A model generated the notes under the pieces. That model searched no databases and had not been told where the DNA came from. It saw only the letters and a list, made by a program, of their open reading frames with translations. A stretch of 14,882 nt of DNA, taken from positions 1-14,882 of the forward strand of contig CARDPF010000044.1 of assembly GCA_948960675.1 (NCBI GenBank). Direction: 5' to 3'. The DNA comes from an uncultured Eisenbergiella sp. Lineage in GTDB: Bacteria; Bacillota; Clostridia; Lachnospirales; Lachnospiraceae. This document shows, in pieces, positions 8,227 to 14,882 of this stretch. How positions within the stretch are numbered: the first letter of the stretch is position 1; every line of letters starts with the position of its first letter. A program made the translations under genes and the position numbers.

Positions 8227-9144
8227 ATGAAGAAAAAAGGAAGTTTGACGCAGGAAATCTGGAAAGCGCGGTATTTGTACCTCTGCCTTCTGCCGCTTTT
8301 TGTATGGCTGGTGATTTTCCAGTATGGGCCTATGTACGGGATTGTCCTTGCGTTTAAGAAGTACAGTGCAAGGCTGGGCATATTAGGGAGTGAATGGGTG
8401 GGGCTTTCCAACTTTAAACGGATTTTCATCACCCCTGTGGCGGTAAAAGCCATCGCCAATACGCTCCGGATCAGCGTGGGGCGTTTGGCCTTTGAGTTCC
8501 CCATGGGGATTATCGTGGCAATTCTTCTTTCGGAGATGCCGGGGAAACGGGGCAAGAAAGCGGTGCAGACGGTGTTGACTTTCCCCCATTTCCTCTCCTG
8601 GGTAGTGGTTGCCAGCATCCTGCGTAATTTTTTGGGGAGCGGCGGTGTTATAAATGAGCTGCTTTCAGGGGTAGGGATTGGGACGGTCAATTTCCTGGGC
8701 AATGAGTCTTTATTCCGCCCTCTTTTGTACGCCACAGCAAACTGGAAAGAGATGGGGTGGTCCGCCATCATCTATATGGCGGCCATTGCGGGAATAGACC
8801 CGACCCTCTATGAGGCGGCGGAATGCGACGGGGCTTCCAGGCTTAAGCGGATCTGGCACATCACGCTTCCGGGCATTCGGGGCACTGTTGCAATCATGTT
8901 CATCCTGGCAGTAGGGGGGATCATGAGCGCGGGATTTGACCAGATTTTCAACCTGAACAATGCCATGGTGGAGGGCAGTGCCCGGATCCTGGACATTTAT
9001 GTGTATGACCTTACCTTCCGGTCGGTGCCCGATTACGGCTTTACCACGGCGGTGGGGATGTTTACGGCGGTGATTAACCTGTTCATGCTGCTGGGGGCGA
9101 ACCAGGTAGTGTACAAGCTTACCGGTGATAAGATGTTCAGCTAG
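8227..9144 (+). CDS. CUT1 ABC sugar importer permease, LplB type
   Basis: A 305-residue inner-membrane permease of the LplB/MalF-like class. About six hydrophobic helices are visible, starting with the segment at 16-42. The cytoplasmic EAA loop that docks the ATPase is intact: YEAAECDGASRLKRIWHITLP (about 195-215). PMYGIVLAFKKY near the N-terminus is typical of LplB proteins. The ATG at 8227 is chosen over an in-frame upstream GTG near 8188 because GAAAGGGG precedes it and KKKGSLTQEIWK is a normal N-terminus. It is the first gene of the importer operon, and the next permease begins 11 bases after its stop. The pair would form the channel for an oligosaccharide. No ATPase gene is present nearby, so a shared MsmX-type ATPase is probably used. 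Confidence 0.94.
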   Translation: MKKKGSLTQEIWKARYLYLCLLPLFVWLVIFQYGPMYGIVLAFKKYSARLGILGSEWVGLSNFKRIFITPVAVKAIANTLRISVGRLAFEFPMGIIVAILLSEMPGKRGKKAVQTVLTFPHFLSWVVVASILRNFLGSGGVINELLSGVGIGTVNFLGNESLFRPLLYATANWKEMGWSAIIYMAAIAGIDPTLYEAAECDGASRLKRIWHITLPGIRGTVAIMFILAVGGIMSAGFDQIFNLNNAMVEGSARILDIYVYDLTFRSVPDYGFTTAVGMFTAVINLFMLLGANQVVYKLTGDKMFS

Positions 9145-9155
9145 GGAGGGATGTT

Positions 9156-10040
9156 ATGAAAACTGTAAATAAGCACAGAAAAAAATGGGATGGTGTCCAG
9201 ATCCTGGCAACGGCTCTTTTGCTGGTATTTGCCGTGGTTATCCTGATTCCGTTCTGGAACGCGGTGGTGATTTCGCTGGAGACCGCAAGGGCGTACAGCC
9301 TGTACCCGGCTTCCCTGGTCCCCATGGAATTTACCCTGGATAATTATAAGGAAATGTTTGCGAAGGGGGACGCCCTGCTTTTGGCTTATAAGGGAACCCT
9401 TACCACCACGGTTTTCGGGACTGCGGCAGGGATGGCGGTTTCCGTCCTGGGGGCATATGCCTTTTCCAGGCAGTTCCCGGGAAAGAAGTTTTTGTTCCGG
9501 GTCATGGTGTTCACCATGTTTTTTGGCGGGGGGCTGGTGCCCACTTACCTGCTTTACCGGAACCTGGGGCTTTTGAACACCTATGCGGGGGTGGTGATTG
9601 TCAGCCTGGTATCGGTCTATAATATCATTATCATGAAGAACGGGTTTGAGGGGACTCCCATGGAACTGCAGGAGGCGGCGATGATTGATGGGGCAAACGA
9701 CCTGGTGATCTTCGGGAAGGTCATGCTTCCCCTGCAAAAGCCACTGATTGCCACCTTTACGCTGTTTAGCCTGGTGGGGTATTGGAATAGCTGGTATTGG
9801 CCCATGCTGATGCTGACCAAGGGGGACAAAAATGTCCTACAGCTGTTTTTACGCAATATTGTAAATGATACAATCTTAAATGATGTGGTGGGAACGAGCA
9901 TGGCGGCACAGCAGCAGCGGTTTGCCCAGGGCATAAAAATGGCGTCCGTGTTTGTCGTTATGCTCCCAATCATGCTGGTCTACCCGTTTTTGCAGAAATA
10001 CTTTACCAAAGGGATTCTTTTGGGGGCGGTAAAGGCATAA
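9156..10040 (+). CDS. CUT1 ABC sugar importer permease, YtcP/MsmG type
   Basis: A 294-residue inner-membrane permease, partner of the preceding one. It has about six hydrophobic segments (first at 16-40) and an intact EAA loop, LQEAAMIDGANDLVIFGKVM followed by LPLQKP (171-196). The motifs PFWNAVVISLE, FFGGGLVPTYLLYRNLGL and GILLGAVKA at the C-terminus are typical of YtcP-like proteins. GGAGGG at 9145-9150 lies directly after the stop of the first permease and 5 bases before this ATG, so the two are coupled. No lesion is seen. The length is normal for the family. Confidence 0.95.
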   Translation: MKTVNKHRKKWDGVQILATALLLVFAVVILIPFWNAVVISLETARAYSLYPASLVPMEFTLDNYKEMFAKGDALLLAYKGTLTTTVFGTAAGMAVSVLGAYAFSRQFPGKKFLFRVMVFTMFFGGGLVPTYLLYRNLGLLNTYAGVVIVSLVSVYNIIIMKNGFEGTPMELQEAAMIDGANDLVIFGKVMLPLQKPLIATFTLFSLVGYWNSWYWPMLMLTKGDKNVLQLFLRNIVNDTILNDVVGTSMAAQQQRFAQGIKMASVFVVMLPIMLVYPFLQKYFTKGILLGAVKA

Positions 10041-10097
10041 AAATAAGGTTTCGATTCCTGGAGAACAGGGTTGCGATACAAAACACAGACAGGAAAA

Positions 10098-10104
10098 AAG
10101 GAGG
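10098..10104 (+). promoter_or_regulatory. Strong ribosome binding site of the binding protein
   Basis: AAGGAGG, 6 bases before ATG 10111. It is the strongest of the operon, in line with the usual need for more binding protein than permease. The 70 bases between the second permease and this gene show no convincing terminator. Confidence 0.75.
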
Positions 10105-10110
10105 AAAAAG

Positions 10111-11739
10111 ATGAGAAAGAAATTGGTTGCGTTATTTTTGGGCAGTATGATGGCCGTTTCCCTTTTGGCCGGGTGTGGTGGCACGGCATCGGACGGGGGC
10201 GATGGGACAGGGAGTACAAGCCCCATACAGACGGAAGGAGACAACGGGGAAGCCGTTCCGGAAGAGGCAGACGGTGCAGGGGAAACGGACAGGTATGCCG
10301 AAACGGTTTCCTTTACGATGACGGGCGTTAACACGGAGGCTGGGGTGGACTATGGGTCCTCGGCGGTAGGTCAGTGTATCCGGAACAAGTTCAATGTGGA
10401 ATTTGAAGTGCTCCCCAATGGCGTTGACGGCGCAAAGGAGCGGTTTGCAATCGAAGCTACCAGTGGGGAACTTGCGGACATGAACATGTGGCTGAATTTT
10501 GACTGGTCAACCTATTATGAGTATGTGGACCAAGGGCTGTTTGCCCCGCTTCCGGAAGACTGGAAGGAGCGCTGGCCGAACCTTGGCAATATGGTGGAAA
10601 AGAGCGGCTATCTGGAATCCCTGGAGGTGGACGGAAGGACGTACGGTTTTTTACATTCTGTCTATGGGATGCTGACGGATGTGGGGGTGGCAACCGCACA
10701 TACCTCGCTTTATATGCGCACGGACCTGGCGGATCAGGTGGGGATGGAAGGGCTTTGTGAGGACGGTACGATTACAATCAGTGAACTGAAAGAATATCTG
10801 CAGAAGGTGAAGGCGGCGGGGCTGGTTGAGACCCCTGTGCTTGGCGGACCCAATAATGAGATATTGCTTATGTTCCGGCGGGTTTTTGGAGTTCCGGATG
10901 ACGACTTTTATCTTGATGGTGATAGCTATGGATGGCTGCCAAATCATGAAAATTATCCGGCTATGGTTTCGGAAGTGCAGAAGTGGTATCAGGAAGGGTT
11001 GTTGGACACGGATTTTTACAATGATACGACCAACGAGTACCAGGAGGAGTTGTTTTTCAGTGGGCAAGTTCCTTGTATGTACAATGCGGCGGACCCGGGC
11101 AACATTCAGGATGTGACGAAGATGGAAGGTTATGAGGAAGGGTCTGGGTTCGGGAAGGTGGCCGTGGTGTGCGTGACCGATGACAATGGGAATATTTTTG
11201 CAAATGAGGTTGGCAATTACTGGCTGTGCACAGTGTTTTCCCCAAGCACCGATGAGGCAGCTATGGAGCGGATTTTGGATATCGTGGACTGGGCCTGCAC
11301 GGAGGAGGGGAGCGTAATCACCCACATTGGTGTAGAGGGAAGCGACTGGAATTATAATGATGACGGGACTGTGGAAACAATTACAGGAGAACAGTTTTAT
11401 TCAGGTGGCCTTGCTTATTTCATGCTGGGGTGGTGTGCGGACGACCTGGTCGCAAGTGGCAGGATGACCCCACCGGAGAACATGCCGATGATAGAGCGCT
11501 GCAAGGAATTGTACAGGCTGCGGGCAAGCGGCACGGTGTTTCCCCTTCCACAGGGGTATATGACATACAGCGGGGAGCTGAAGACGGCATATTACGGTGC
11601 AATCAACCTGAAGAACCTGGTGCTGCAGATTGTATGCAATGGGGAAGACGTGGAGAGTGCCATTGCAAATTATAGGGAAGAGAACAGGGGCATCTGGGAG
11701 CCGTTTTTGGATGACCTGAACGCACAGGCGGGTAGGTAG
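10111..11739 (+). CDS. Lipoprotein sugar-binding protein, LplA/YtcQ type
   Basis: A 542-residue extracellular solute-binding protein. Residues 1-21 are a lipoprotein signal (positive MRKK, hydrophobic core, lipobox LLAGC with Cys22 as lipid anchor), followed by a Gly/Asp/Glu-rich linker to about 65. The body has LplA-family features: GELADMNMWLNFDWSTYYEY, then LFAPLPEDWKERWPN, DGRTYGFLH, LYMRTDLADQVG and a C-terminal aromatic-rich region. At 542 residues it is of normal length for this large-ligand class. It would capture an oligosaccharide outside the membrane and hand it to the two permeases. The sugar is not evident, though the linked enzymes point to mannose- or arabinose-containing glycans. 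The GH127-like gene starts immediately after its TAG stop. Confidence 0.94.
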   Translation: MRKKLVALFLGSMMAVSLLAGCGGTASDGGDGTGSTSPIQTEGDNGEAVPEEADGAGETDRYAETVSFTMTGVNTEAGVDYGSSAVGQCIRNKFNVEFEVLPNGVDGAKERFAIEATSGELADMNMWLNFDWSTYYEYVDQGLFAPLPEDWKERWPNLGNMVEKSGYLESLEVDGRTYGFLHSVYGMLTDVGVATAHTSLYMRTDLADQVGMEGLCEDGTITISELKEYLQKVKAAGLVETPVLGGPNNEILLMFRRVFGVPDDDFYLDGDSYGWLPNHENYPAMVSEVQKWYQEGLLDTDFYNDTTNEYQEELFFSGQVPCMYNAADPGNIQDVTKMEGYEEGSGFGKVAVVCVTDDNGNIFANEVGNYWLCTVFSPSTDEAAMERILDIVDWACTEEGSVITHIGVEGSDWNYNDDGTVETITGEQFYSGGLAYFMLGWCADDLVASGRMTPPENMPMIERCKELYRLRASGTVFPLPQGYMTYSGELKTAYYGAINLKNLVLQIVCNGEDVESAIANYREENRGIWEPFLDDLNAQAGR

Positions 11740-13550
11740 ATGCGGGGCAAAGGAAAATACCGGGGGTTAAGCCCCCGGCAGGTCCGTCCTGGAGGCTGGC
11801 TGGCCAGGCAGATGCAGATTCAGGCAGAGGGTCTGTCCGGCCAGCTTGACCTTGTCTGGCCGGACGTAAAAGAGAGCAAATGGATTGGCGGAGATAAAGA
11901 AGGCTGGGAGAGAGTCCCCTACGGGCTGGACGGTTTCATCCCGCTGGCTTTTCTGCTGGATGATGAGGATTTCAAGGGAAGAGCAAAAAAATATGTGGAT
12001 GCCATTTTGGAAAAGCAGGAGCCGGACGGGTGGATTTGCCATGCGCGAAAGAGGAGAGGAACAGGTACGATGTGTGGGCGGCGTTCCTGATTGGCAAAGT
12101 GCTGGTGCTTTACCATGGCTGTACCGGGGATGCAAGGATTGAGGATGCGGTATATCGTATGATGCGCCAATTGATGAGGCATATAGCGGTGAACACCCTC
12201 TTTAATTGGGGGGCTGCCAGGTGGTATGAATGCCAGATCCCCCTTCTGTGGCTTTATGAGAGAAGGCCGGAGGAGTGGATACTGGAAATGGCCACGCTTT
12301 TGGAAGCGGAGGAGATTGATTATGTGAAGTTGTATGGACGGTTTGATTTCAGGAAACCGCACGCTTCCCGGTATTGGACGCAGATCAACCATGTGGTCAA
12401 TACCGCCATGGCCTTAAGAGCCGGGCGCTGATGTCTTATGTGACCGGGGAAGACCCCAATGCGTTTGCCCGCCAGATGTACCGGAAAATCACCCGTTATA
12501 ACAGTACGGACACCGGGCATTTTACGGGGATGAATGCCTTTCCGGTGACAGCCCCATCCAGGGGAGTGAGTGTTGCAGTGTGGCGGAAGCCATGTATTCC
12601 TGTGAGGTGCTCCTTGCCGCAGGGGGAGACTGCTTTTTTGGGGATTTTGCTGGAGAGGGAAGCGTTTAATGCCATGCCGGCTACCGCCACGGCTGACATG
12701 TGGTGCCATCAGTATGTGCAGATAGCCAATCAGATTTATGCCGGGTCCATACCGGAACATTCTGTTCCATTTAACTCCAATTCCGGGGAGGCCAATATTT
12801 TTGGGCTGGAGCCTAATTTCGGCGGCTGTACGGCAAACTTTAACCAGGCCTGGCCGAAGTTTGCCTTTGCCGCCATAATGGAAAGTGATGGGGGGCTGGC
12901 TGTCCAGACGCTGGCCCCGTCCTCGGCAGAGACCGTGTTACAGGGCGTTCCTGTCAGGGTAAAGGTTTTGTCGGAATATCCTTTCCGGGATTTGCGTGTT
13001 CGGCCCGGGTGGACGGGGAAGTGTCCAGGCCGGGGACTTATTACGCCCTGAAAAGGAAATGGGAAAGTACGGCTGCCATAAAAGTAAAACTGGGATTCCG
13101 GACAGAGCTTGTAGATAGGCCAAACGGATTGAAAGTGGTGGTGCGCGGGCCGCTGGTCTACGCCCTTCCTGTCAAGGCAAGTGTGCAGCGGGTAGAATAT
13201 GAAAAGGACGGCGTGGAGCGGAAGTTCCCCTATTGTGACTATGTGATTAGGGCGGAATCGGCGTGGAATTACGCATTTTTTCGGAAACCTTTGAACTTGT
13301 GCCCGGAAAGATTGGACCCTATCCCTTTTCCACGGAAGAGGTGCCTGTCAGGTTAAAAACGGAAATGGTGCGTATCCCATGGAAGGAGAAAGACGGAATC
13401 TGTTCCCCTGTACCAGATTCCATGATTCCGCAGGGGAAACCGGAGACTGTTTATCTCCAGCCCTATGGGTGCACCAACCTGCGCATGACGGAGATGCCGC
13501 TGGCGGGACAGGCAAGTGATTATAATGATTTTGGAGAGAACTCCCGGTGA
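11740..13550 (+). pseudogene. GH127-like beta-L-arabinofuranosidase (DUF1680), multiply frameshifted
   Basis: The gene abuts the binding-protein stop. Successive pieces match the (alpha/alpha)6-barrel GH127/DUF1680 family: RPGGWLARQMQIQAEGLSG, DGFIPLAFLLDD, RYDVWAAFLIGKVLVLYH, INHVVNTAMALKSR, GHFTGDECLSG, GSECCSVAEAMYS, SNSGEANIFGLEPNFGGC, TANFNQAWPKF, then the C-terminal beta domain (GLKVVVRGPLVYALP; YLQPYGCTNLRMTEMPL). Lesions are: one base missing near 12039, one A missing at 12416-12417, one G missing at 12526-12529, one T extra at 12645-12648, a frame change plus a probable loss of about 30 codons near 12990-13010, and one T missing at 13276-13281. The third and fourth nearly cancel each other. 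The usual Cys-Cys of the zinc site reads Gly-Cys. As read, no functional enzyme can be made. Whether each indel is real needs reads. Confidence 0.88.
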
Positions 13551-13565
13551 GGTTTACCGGGAGTT
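13539..13565 (+). terminator. Terminator hairpin overlapping the GH127 stop
   Basis: AACTCCCGGT (13539-13548) pairs perfectly with ACCGGGAGTT (13556-13565) around a 7-base loop. A short pyrimidine run, TCTCT, follows. The stem covers the last codons and the TGA of the GH127-like gene (13548-13550). It would end the importer-enzyme operon; the weak T tract makes efficiency uncertain. Confidence 0.6.
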
Positions 13566-13592
13566 TCTCTATGGCATTTGGGAAAATATCTG

Positions 13593-13621
13593 TTGACAGG
13601 AGAGGGTAAAAAACATAAGAT
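13593..13621 (+). promoter_or_regulatory. Promoter-like TTGACA / TAAGAT pair
   Basis: A perfect TTGACA at 13593-13598 is followed after 17 bases by TAAGAT at 13616-13621. The spacing is ideal and the -10 box fits at four of six positions. Transcripts would begin inside the AbiEi-like remnant, so this may be chance or a relic promoter. Confidence 0.3.
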
Positions 13622-13897
13622 GCAAACATCAGGCAAAGGATTAAGAAACTGACTGAAGCAGGTGAGGTAGCCCGGTATGACCAGGGGATTTATTACCTTC
13701 CCCAAATGTCCAGATTGGAGGGGGCGGTGGCTCTTGCGCCAGACGTTGTGGCCAGATATAAATATATTTCCAGGATGGGACGCATTATGGGGTATTATGC
13801 AGGGCACATATTGGCAAACAAGATGGGGGCTGCGCAGGTACCGTTGAAGGTATATAAAGCTATTTATGAAATGAGGTTGGAAAATGTATTTGCATGA
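13619..13897 (+). pseudogene. AbiEi/DUF6088-like antitoxin remnant
   Basis: The frame reads NIRQRIKKLTEAGEVARYDQ, GIYYLP, ALAPDVVARYKYISR, then MGYYAGHILANKMG, and ends YEMRLENVFA. These are blocks of AbiEi-type antitoxins (DUF6088), winged-helix proteins of about 200 residues that repress and counteract AbiEii toxins. Here an in-frame stop at 13616 removes the N-terminus, with no good start before ATG 13706. The middle (after GAAQVP, near 13840-13850) jumps straight to the C-terminal end, an in-frame loss of perhaps 80-100 residues. The stop overlaps the next gene's start, as in intact AbiE pairs. The remaining 92 codons cannot make a complete antitoxin. Confidence 0.7.
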
Positions 13898-14009
13898 GGA
13901 CAGGGAGTTGTTCCGTGAGGTGGTTATAAACACTGCTGCCCGGATGAATTTGAGTATTGCGGTAGTGGAAAAGGATTATTATGTCGCCTTGTCATGCCAT
14001 GGCTTATAA
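13884..14009 (+). pseudogene. AbiEii-like nucleotidyltransferase toxin, N-terminal stub
   Basis: ATG at 13884 overlaps the end of the antitoxin remnant. It reads MYLHEDRELFREVV, then AARMNLSIAVVEKDYYV, the very characteristic start of AbiEii/AbiGii toxins (nucleotidyltransferases of about 250-300 residues). Homology stops after KDYYV at about 13983, and a chance tail (ALSCHGL) ends in TAA. All nucleotidyltransferase motifs (GS...DxD) lie downstream in intact toxins and are absent, so the stub is inactive. The break point coincides with the truncated end of the minus-strand gene that follows. Confidence 0.75.
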
Positions 14010-14356
14010 GTATTGCACTGTTCCATGGCAGAAAAGATGTGGACCAGCCCTTCGGTCTTTCCGGTTTTCTGGATGATTTCCTGAATCCGGTCATCCTTGC
14101 GGAAAGCACGCAGTTTACGGATGAACTCAATTTCAATGCCATTTTCATCTGCAATACGCTGGGCGTTTGTACGAACCTGTTCTGTAAGGGGCTGGGAGAA
14201 ATTTGAAAAATCAAAAATACGGATGTTGTTGGCATTCAGGTAGCCGGTCATGCCTTCGGCATGGCTCCATCCGGGGATATATCCCTGGATGATCATACGG
14301 TCATAGCAAGTGATCGTACCATAAATCTTGTCAGCGTATTTATCCATAAGTAACAT
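13979..14356 (-). pseudogene. Truncated conserved protein of unknown function
   Basis: The ATG at 14356 has GGAGG 8 bases upstream on the minus strand and begins MLLMDKYADKIYGTITCYDR. Then come IIQGYIPGWSHAEGMTGYLN, RIFDFSNFSQPL, GIEIEFIRKLRAFRKDDRI and GLVHIFSAMEQCNTYKPWHD. I recognise this as the N-terminal third of a widespread, multicopy conserved protein of about 400-450 residues, probably linked to mobile DNA, but I cannot name a function. The frame runs into AbiEii sequence after HDKAT, so its C-terminal two thirds are gone. The junction lies near 13980-13984. About 125 codons remain. Confidence 0.65.
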
Positions 14357-14424
14357 GAATACATCCTCCAATGTTTTCTTTATTGTACTTGAAACGTGGA
14401 GGAAATGCAAAAAAACTTTTCCGG

Positions 14425-14538
14425 TTTATCCGGGTTAGGGCATACAATATGCATCTTGGAAAAGGTTTTGCGGACATTGTATTCTTGCCTTTGCCACATA
14501 CTGACAAATATGGAAAGGAGAACGATGACTATGTGTGA
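14425..14538 (+). pseudogene. PD-(D/E)XK nuclease domain fragment
   Basis: In frame 1 this stretch reads RAYNMHLGKGFADIVFLPLP followed by HTDKYGKENDDYV and a stop. GKGFADIVFLP is the beta-strand with the catalytic Asp that typifies the C-terminal nuclease domain of the AAA-ATPase/DUF1703 family. The expected following ELK motif is absent, because the sequence changes after HTDK. It is a short relic with no start codon of its own. Confidence 0.5.
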
Positions 14539-14719
14539 AGTATTAGATTGTGTGGAGAACAGGGGGATTCAAAAAGGAATTATTCAGGGAGAAGATACCA
14601 TCCTTTCTTTGATGAGGTATCTGTTGGGCAATGGCCGGACCAAGGATGCAAGAAAAGCGACAGAAGATAAGGCGTATAGAAATAAGCTGCTCACGGAAGT
14701 TTTCGGAAATACACTATAA
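14525..14719 (+). CDS. Small protein, C-terminal end of an Rpn/PD-(D/E)XK-type protein
   Basis: ATG at 14525 has AAAGGAG 5 bases upstream and encodes 64 residues: MTMCEVLDCVENRGIQKGI, then IQGEDTILSLMRYLLGNGRT and a charged helical end. It resembles the C-terminal tail of Rpn-type recombination-promoting nucleases and related multicopy Lachnospiraceae proteins, where MC-VL--VENRGI-KGI repeats are common. The nuclease core is absent. It could be a relic, or a translated small protein, since some Rpn genes have internal starts that produce C-terminal products. A strong hairpin follows 26 bases after its stop. Function unknown. Confidence 0.5.
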   Translation: MTMCEVLDCVENRGIQKGIIQGEDTILSLMRYLLGNGRTKDARKATEDKAYRNKLLTEVFGNTL

Positions 14720-14744
14720 ATCTCAGTACTGCTTCCCAATAATC

Positions 14745-14790
14745 CCACCTGTGCGGCCGGGCCTGCCAAAAACCGCAGCCGCACAGGTGG
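14745..14790 (+). terminator. Strong 13-bp hairpin, likely terminator
   Basis: CCACCTGTGCGGC (14745-14757) pairs perfectly with GCCGCACAGGTGG (14778-14790) around a 20-base loop. AATTTATTT follows on the plus strand. The stem is GC-rich and long; the loop is larger than usual for a terminator, so a mobile-element end or REP-like relic is an alternative. Confidence 0.6.
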
Positions 14791-14882
14791 AATTTATTTA
14801 CACATCTTAATACTGCACGCACACGCCTTGGTGTTAGAATATAAATAGTACAAGTTAAACATGGCAGGTTTCAGAAATAACT
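14791..14882. other. Unassigned window end
   Basis: The last 92 bases are A/T-richer and carry no reading frame, hairpin or convincing promoter that I can support. ATATAAATAG near 14839-14848 has no matching -35 box. No adapter sequence is present at this end. Confidence 0.5.

Noticed and set aside
8025..8771. Upstream extension of the response regulator frame
   Set aside because: It crosses the divergent promoter and runs antisense to a permease; the receiver domain and AGGAGGA fix the start at 8024.
10651..11325. Minus-strand open frame of 224 codons
   Set aside because: It is antisense to the intact sugar-binding protein and has no start signal or recognisable domain.
12000..13350. Idea that the broken GH127-like pieces are several small overlapping genes
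   Set aside because: The pieces are consecutive parts of one family in order, each frame change has a one-base explanation, and none has its own ribosome site.
14396..14524. Upstream extension of the small C-terminal protein
   Set aside because: The extension has no homology, while another frame over the same bases carries the nuclease motif GKGFADIVFLP; the ribosome site favours ATG 14525.
1..14882. CRISPR array, tRNA, rRNA or riboswitch
   Set aside because: No regularly spaced repeats, cloverleaf, rRNA motifs or conserved riboswitch cores were seen on either strand by reading; no covariance search was possible.

Overview
The window looks like an accessory carbohydrate-use locus from a Clostridia (Lachnospiraceae-type) gut bacterium, sitting among genomic wreckage. 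The reasons are strong AGGAGG ribosome sites, a YesM/YesN two-component pair beside a CUT1 sugar importer of the LplB/YtcP/LplA type, a GH125 mannosidase with close Clostridial resemblance, and AbiE and PD-(D/E)XK nuclease remnants. The species cannot be named from this. Bases 1-13 match the 3' end of the Illumina TruSeq adapter, so base 14 is very probably the first genomic base and a contig edge.

Layout. 14-1770 (+): a DUF4965/glutaminase-A-type protein, cut by the contig edge and frameshifted in a run of nine G. 1840-3030 (+): an intact but N-terminally short GH125 exo-alpha-1,6-mannosidase. 3124-3860 (+): the two ends of a large glycosidase-like protein joined by an internal deletion. 3861-4521 (-): a frameshifted, truncated AAA-ATPase. 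4609-8024 (-): an intact response regulator and histidine kinase, in that order of transcription. 8025-8226: the divergent control region. 8227-11739 (+): two permeases and a lipoprotein binding protein, all intact. 11740-13550 (+): a GH127-like beta-L-arabinofuranosidase gene with about six reading-frame lesions. 13539-13565: a terminator hairpin. 13619-14882: remnants of an AbiE-type toxin-antitoxin pair, a truncated gene on the minus strand, pieces related to PD-(D/E)XK/Rpn nucleases, and a strong hairpin.

How it would work. The membrane kinase probably senses an oligosaccharide, or the liganded binding protein, outside the cell. The AraC-type regulator would then activate the divergent importer operon. 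Imported glycans would be trimmed by GH125, GH127 and the other enzymes. No transporter ATPase is encoded here; CUT1 systems of this kind usually borrow a shared MsmX-type ATPase.

The most striking pattern is where the damage lies. About 7.1 kb holding the sensor, regulator and importer has no detectable reading-frame lesion, while three of the four linked enzyme genes and every flanking defence or mobile gene are broken. This suggests real decay of the catabolic enzymes with sensing and uptake kept, but the adapter remnant and the many homopolymer indels mean assembly quality must be checked first. I found no convincing new biological system, no tRNA or rRNA, and no CRISPR array.
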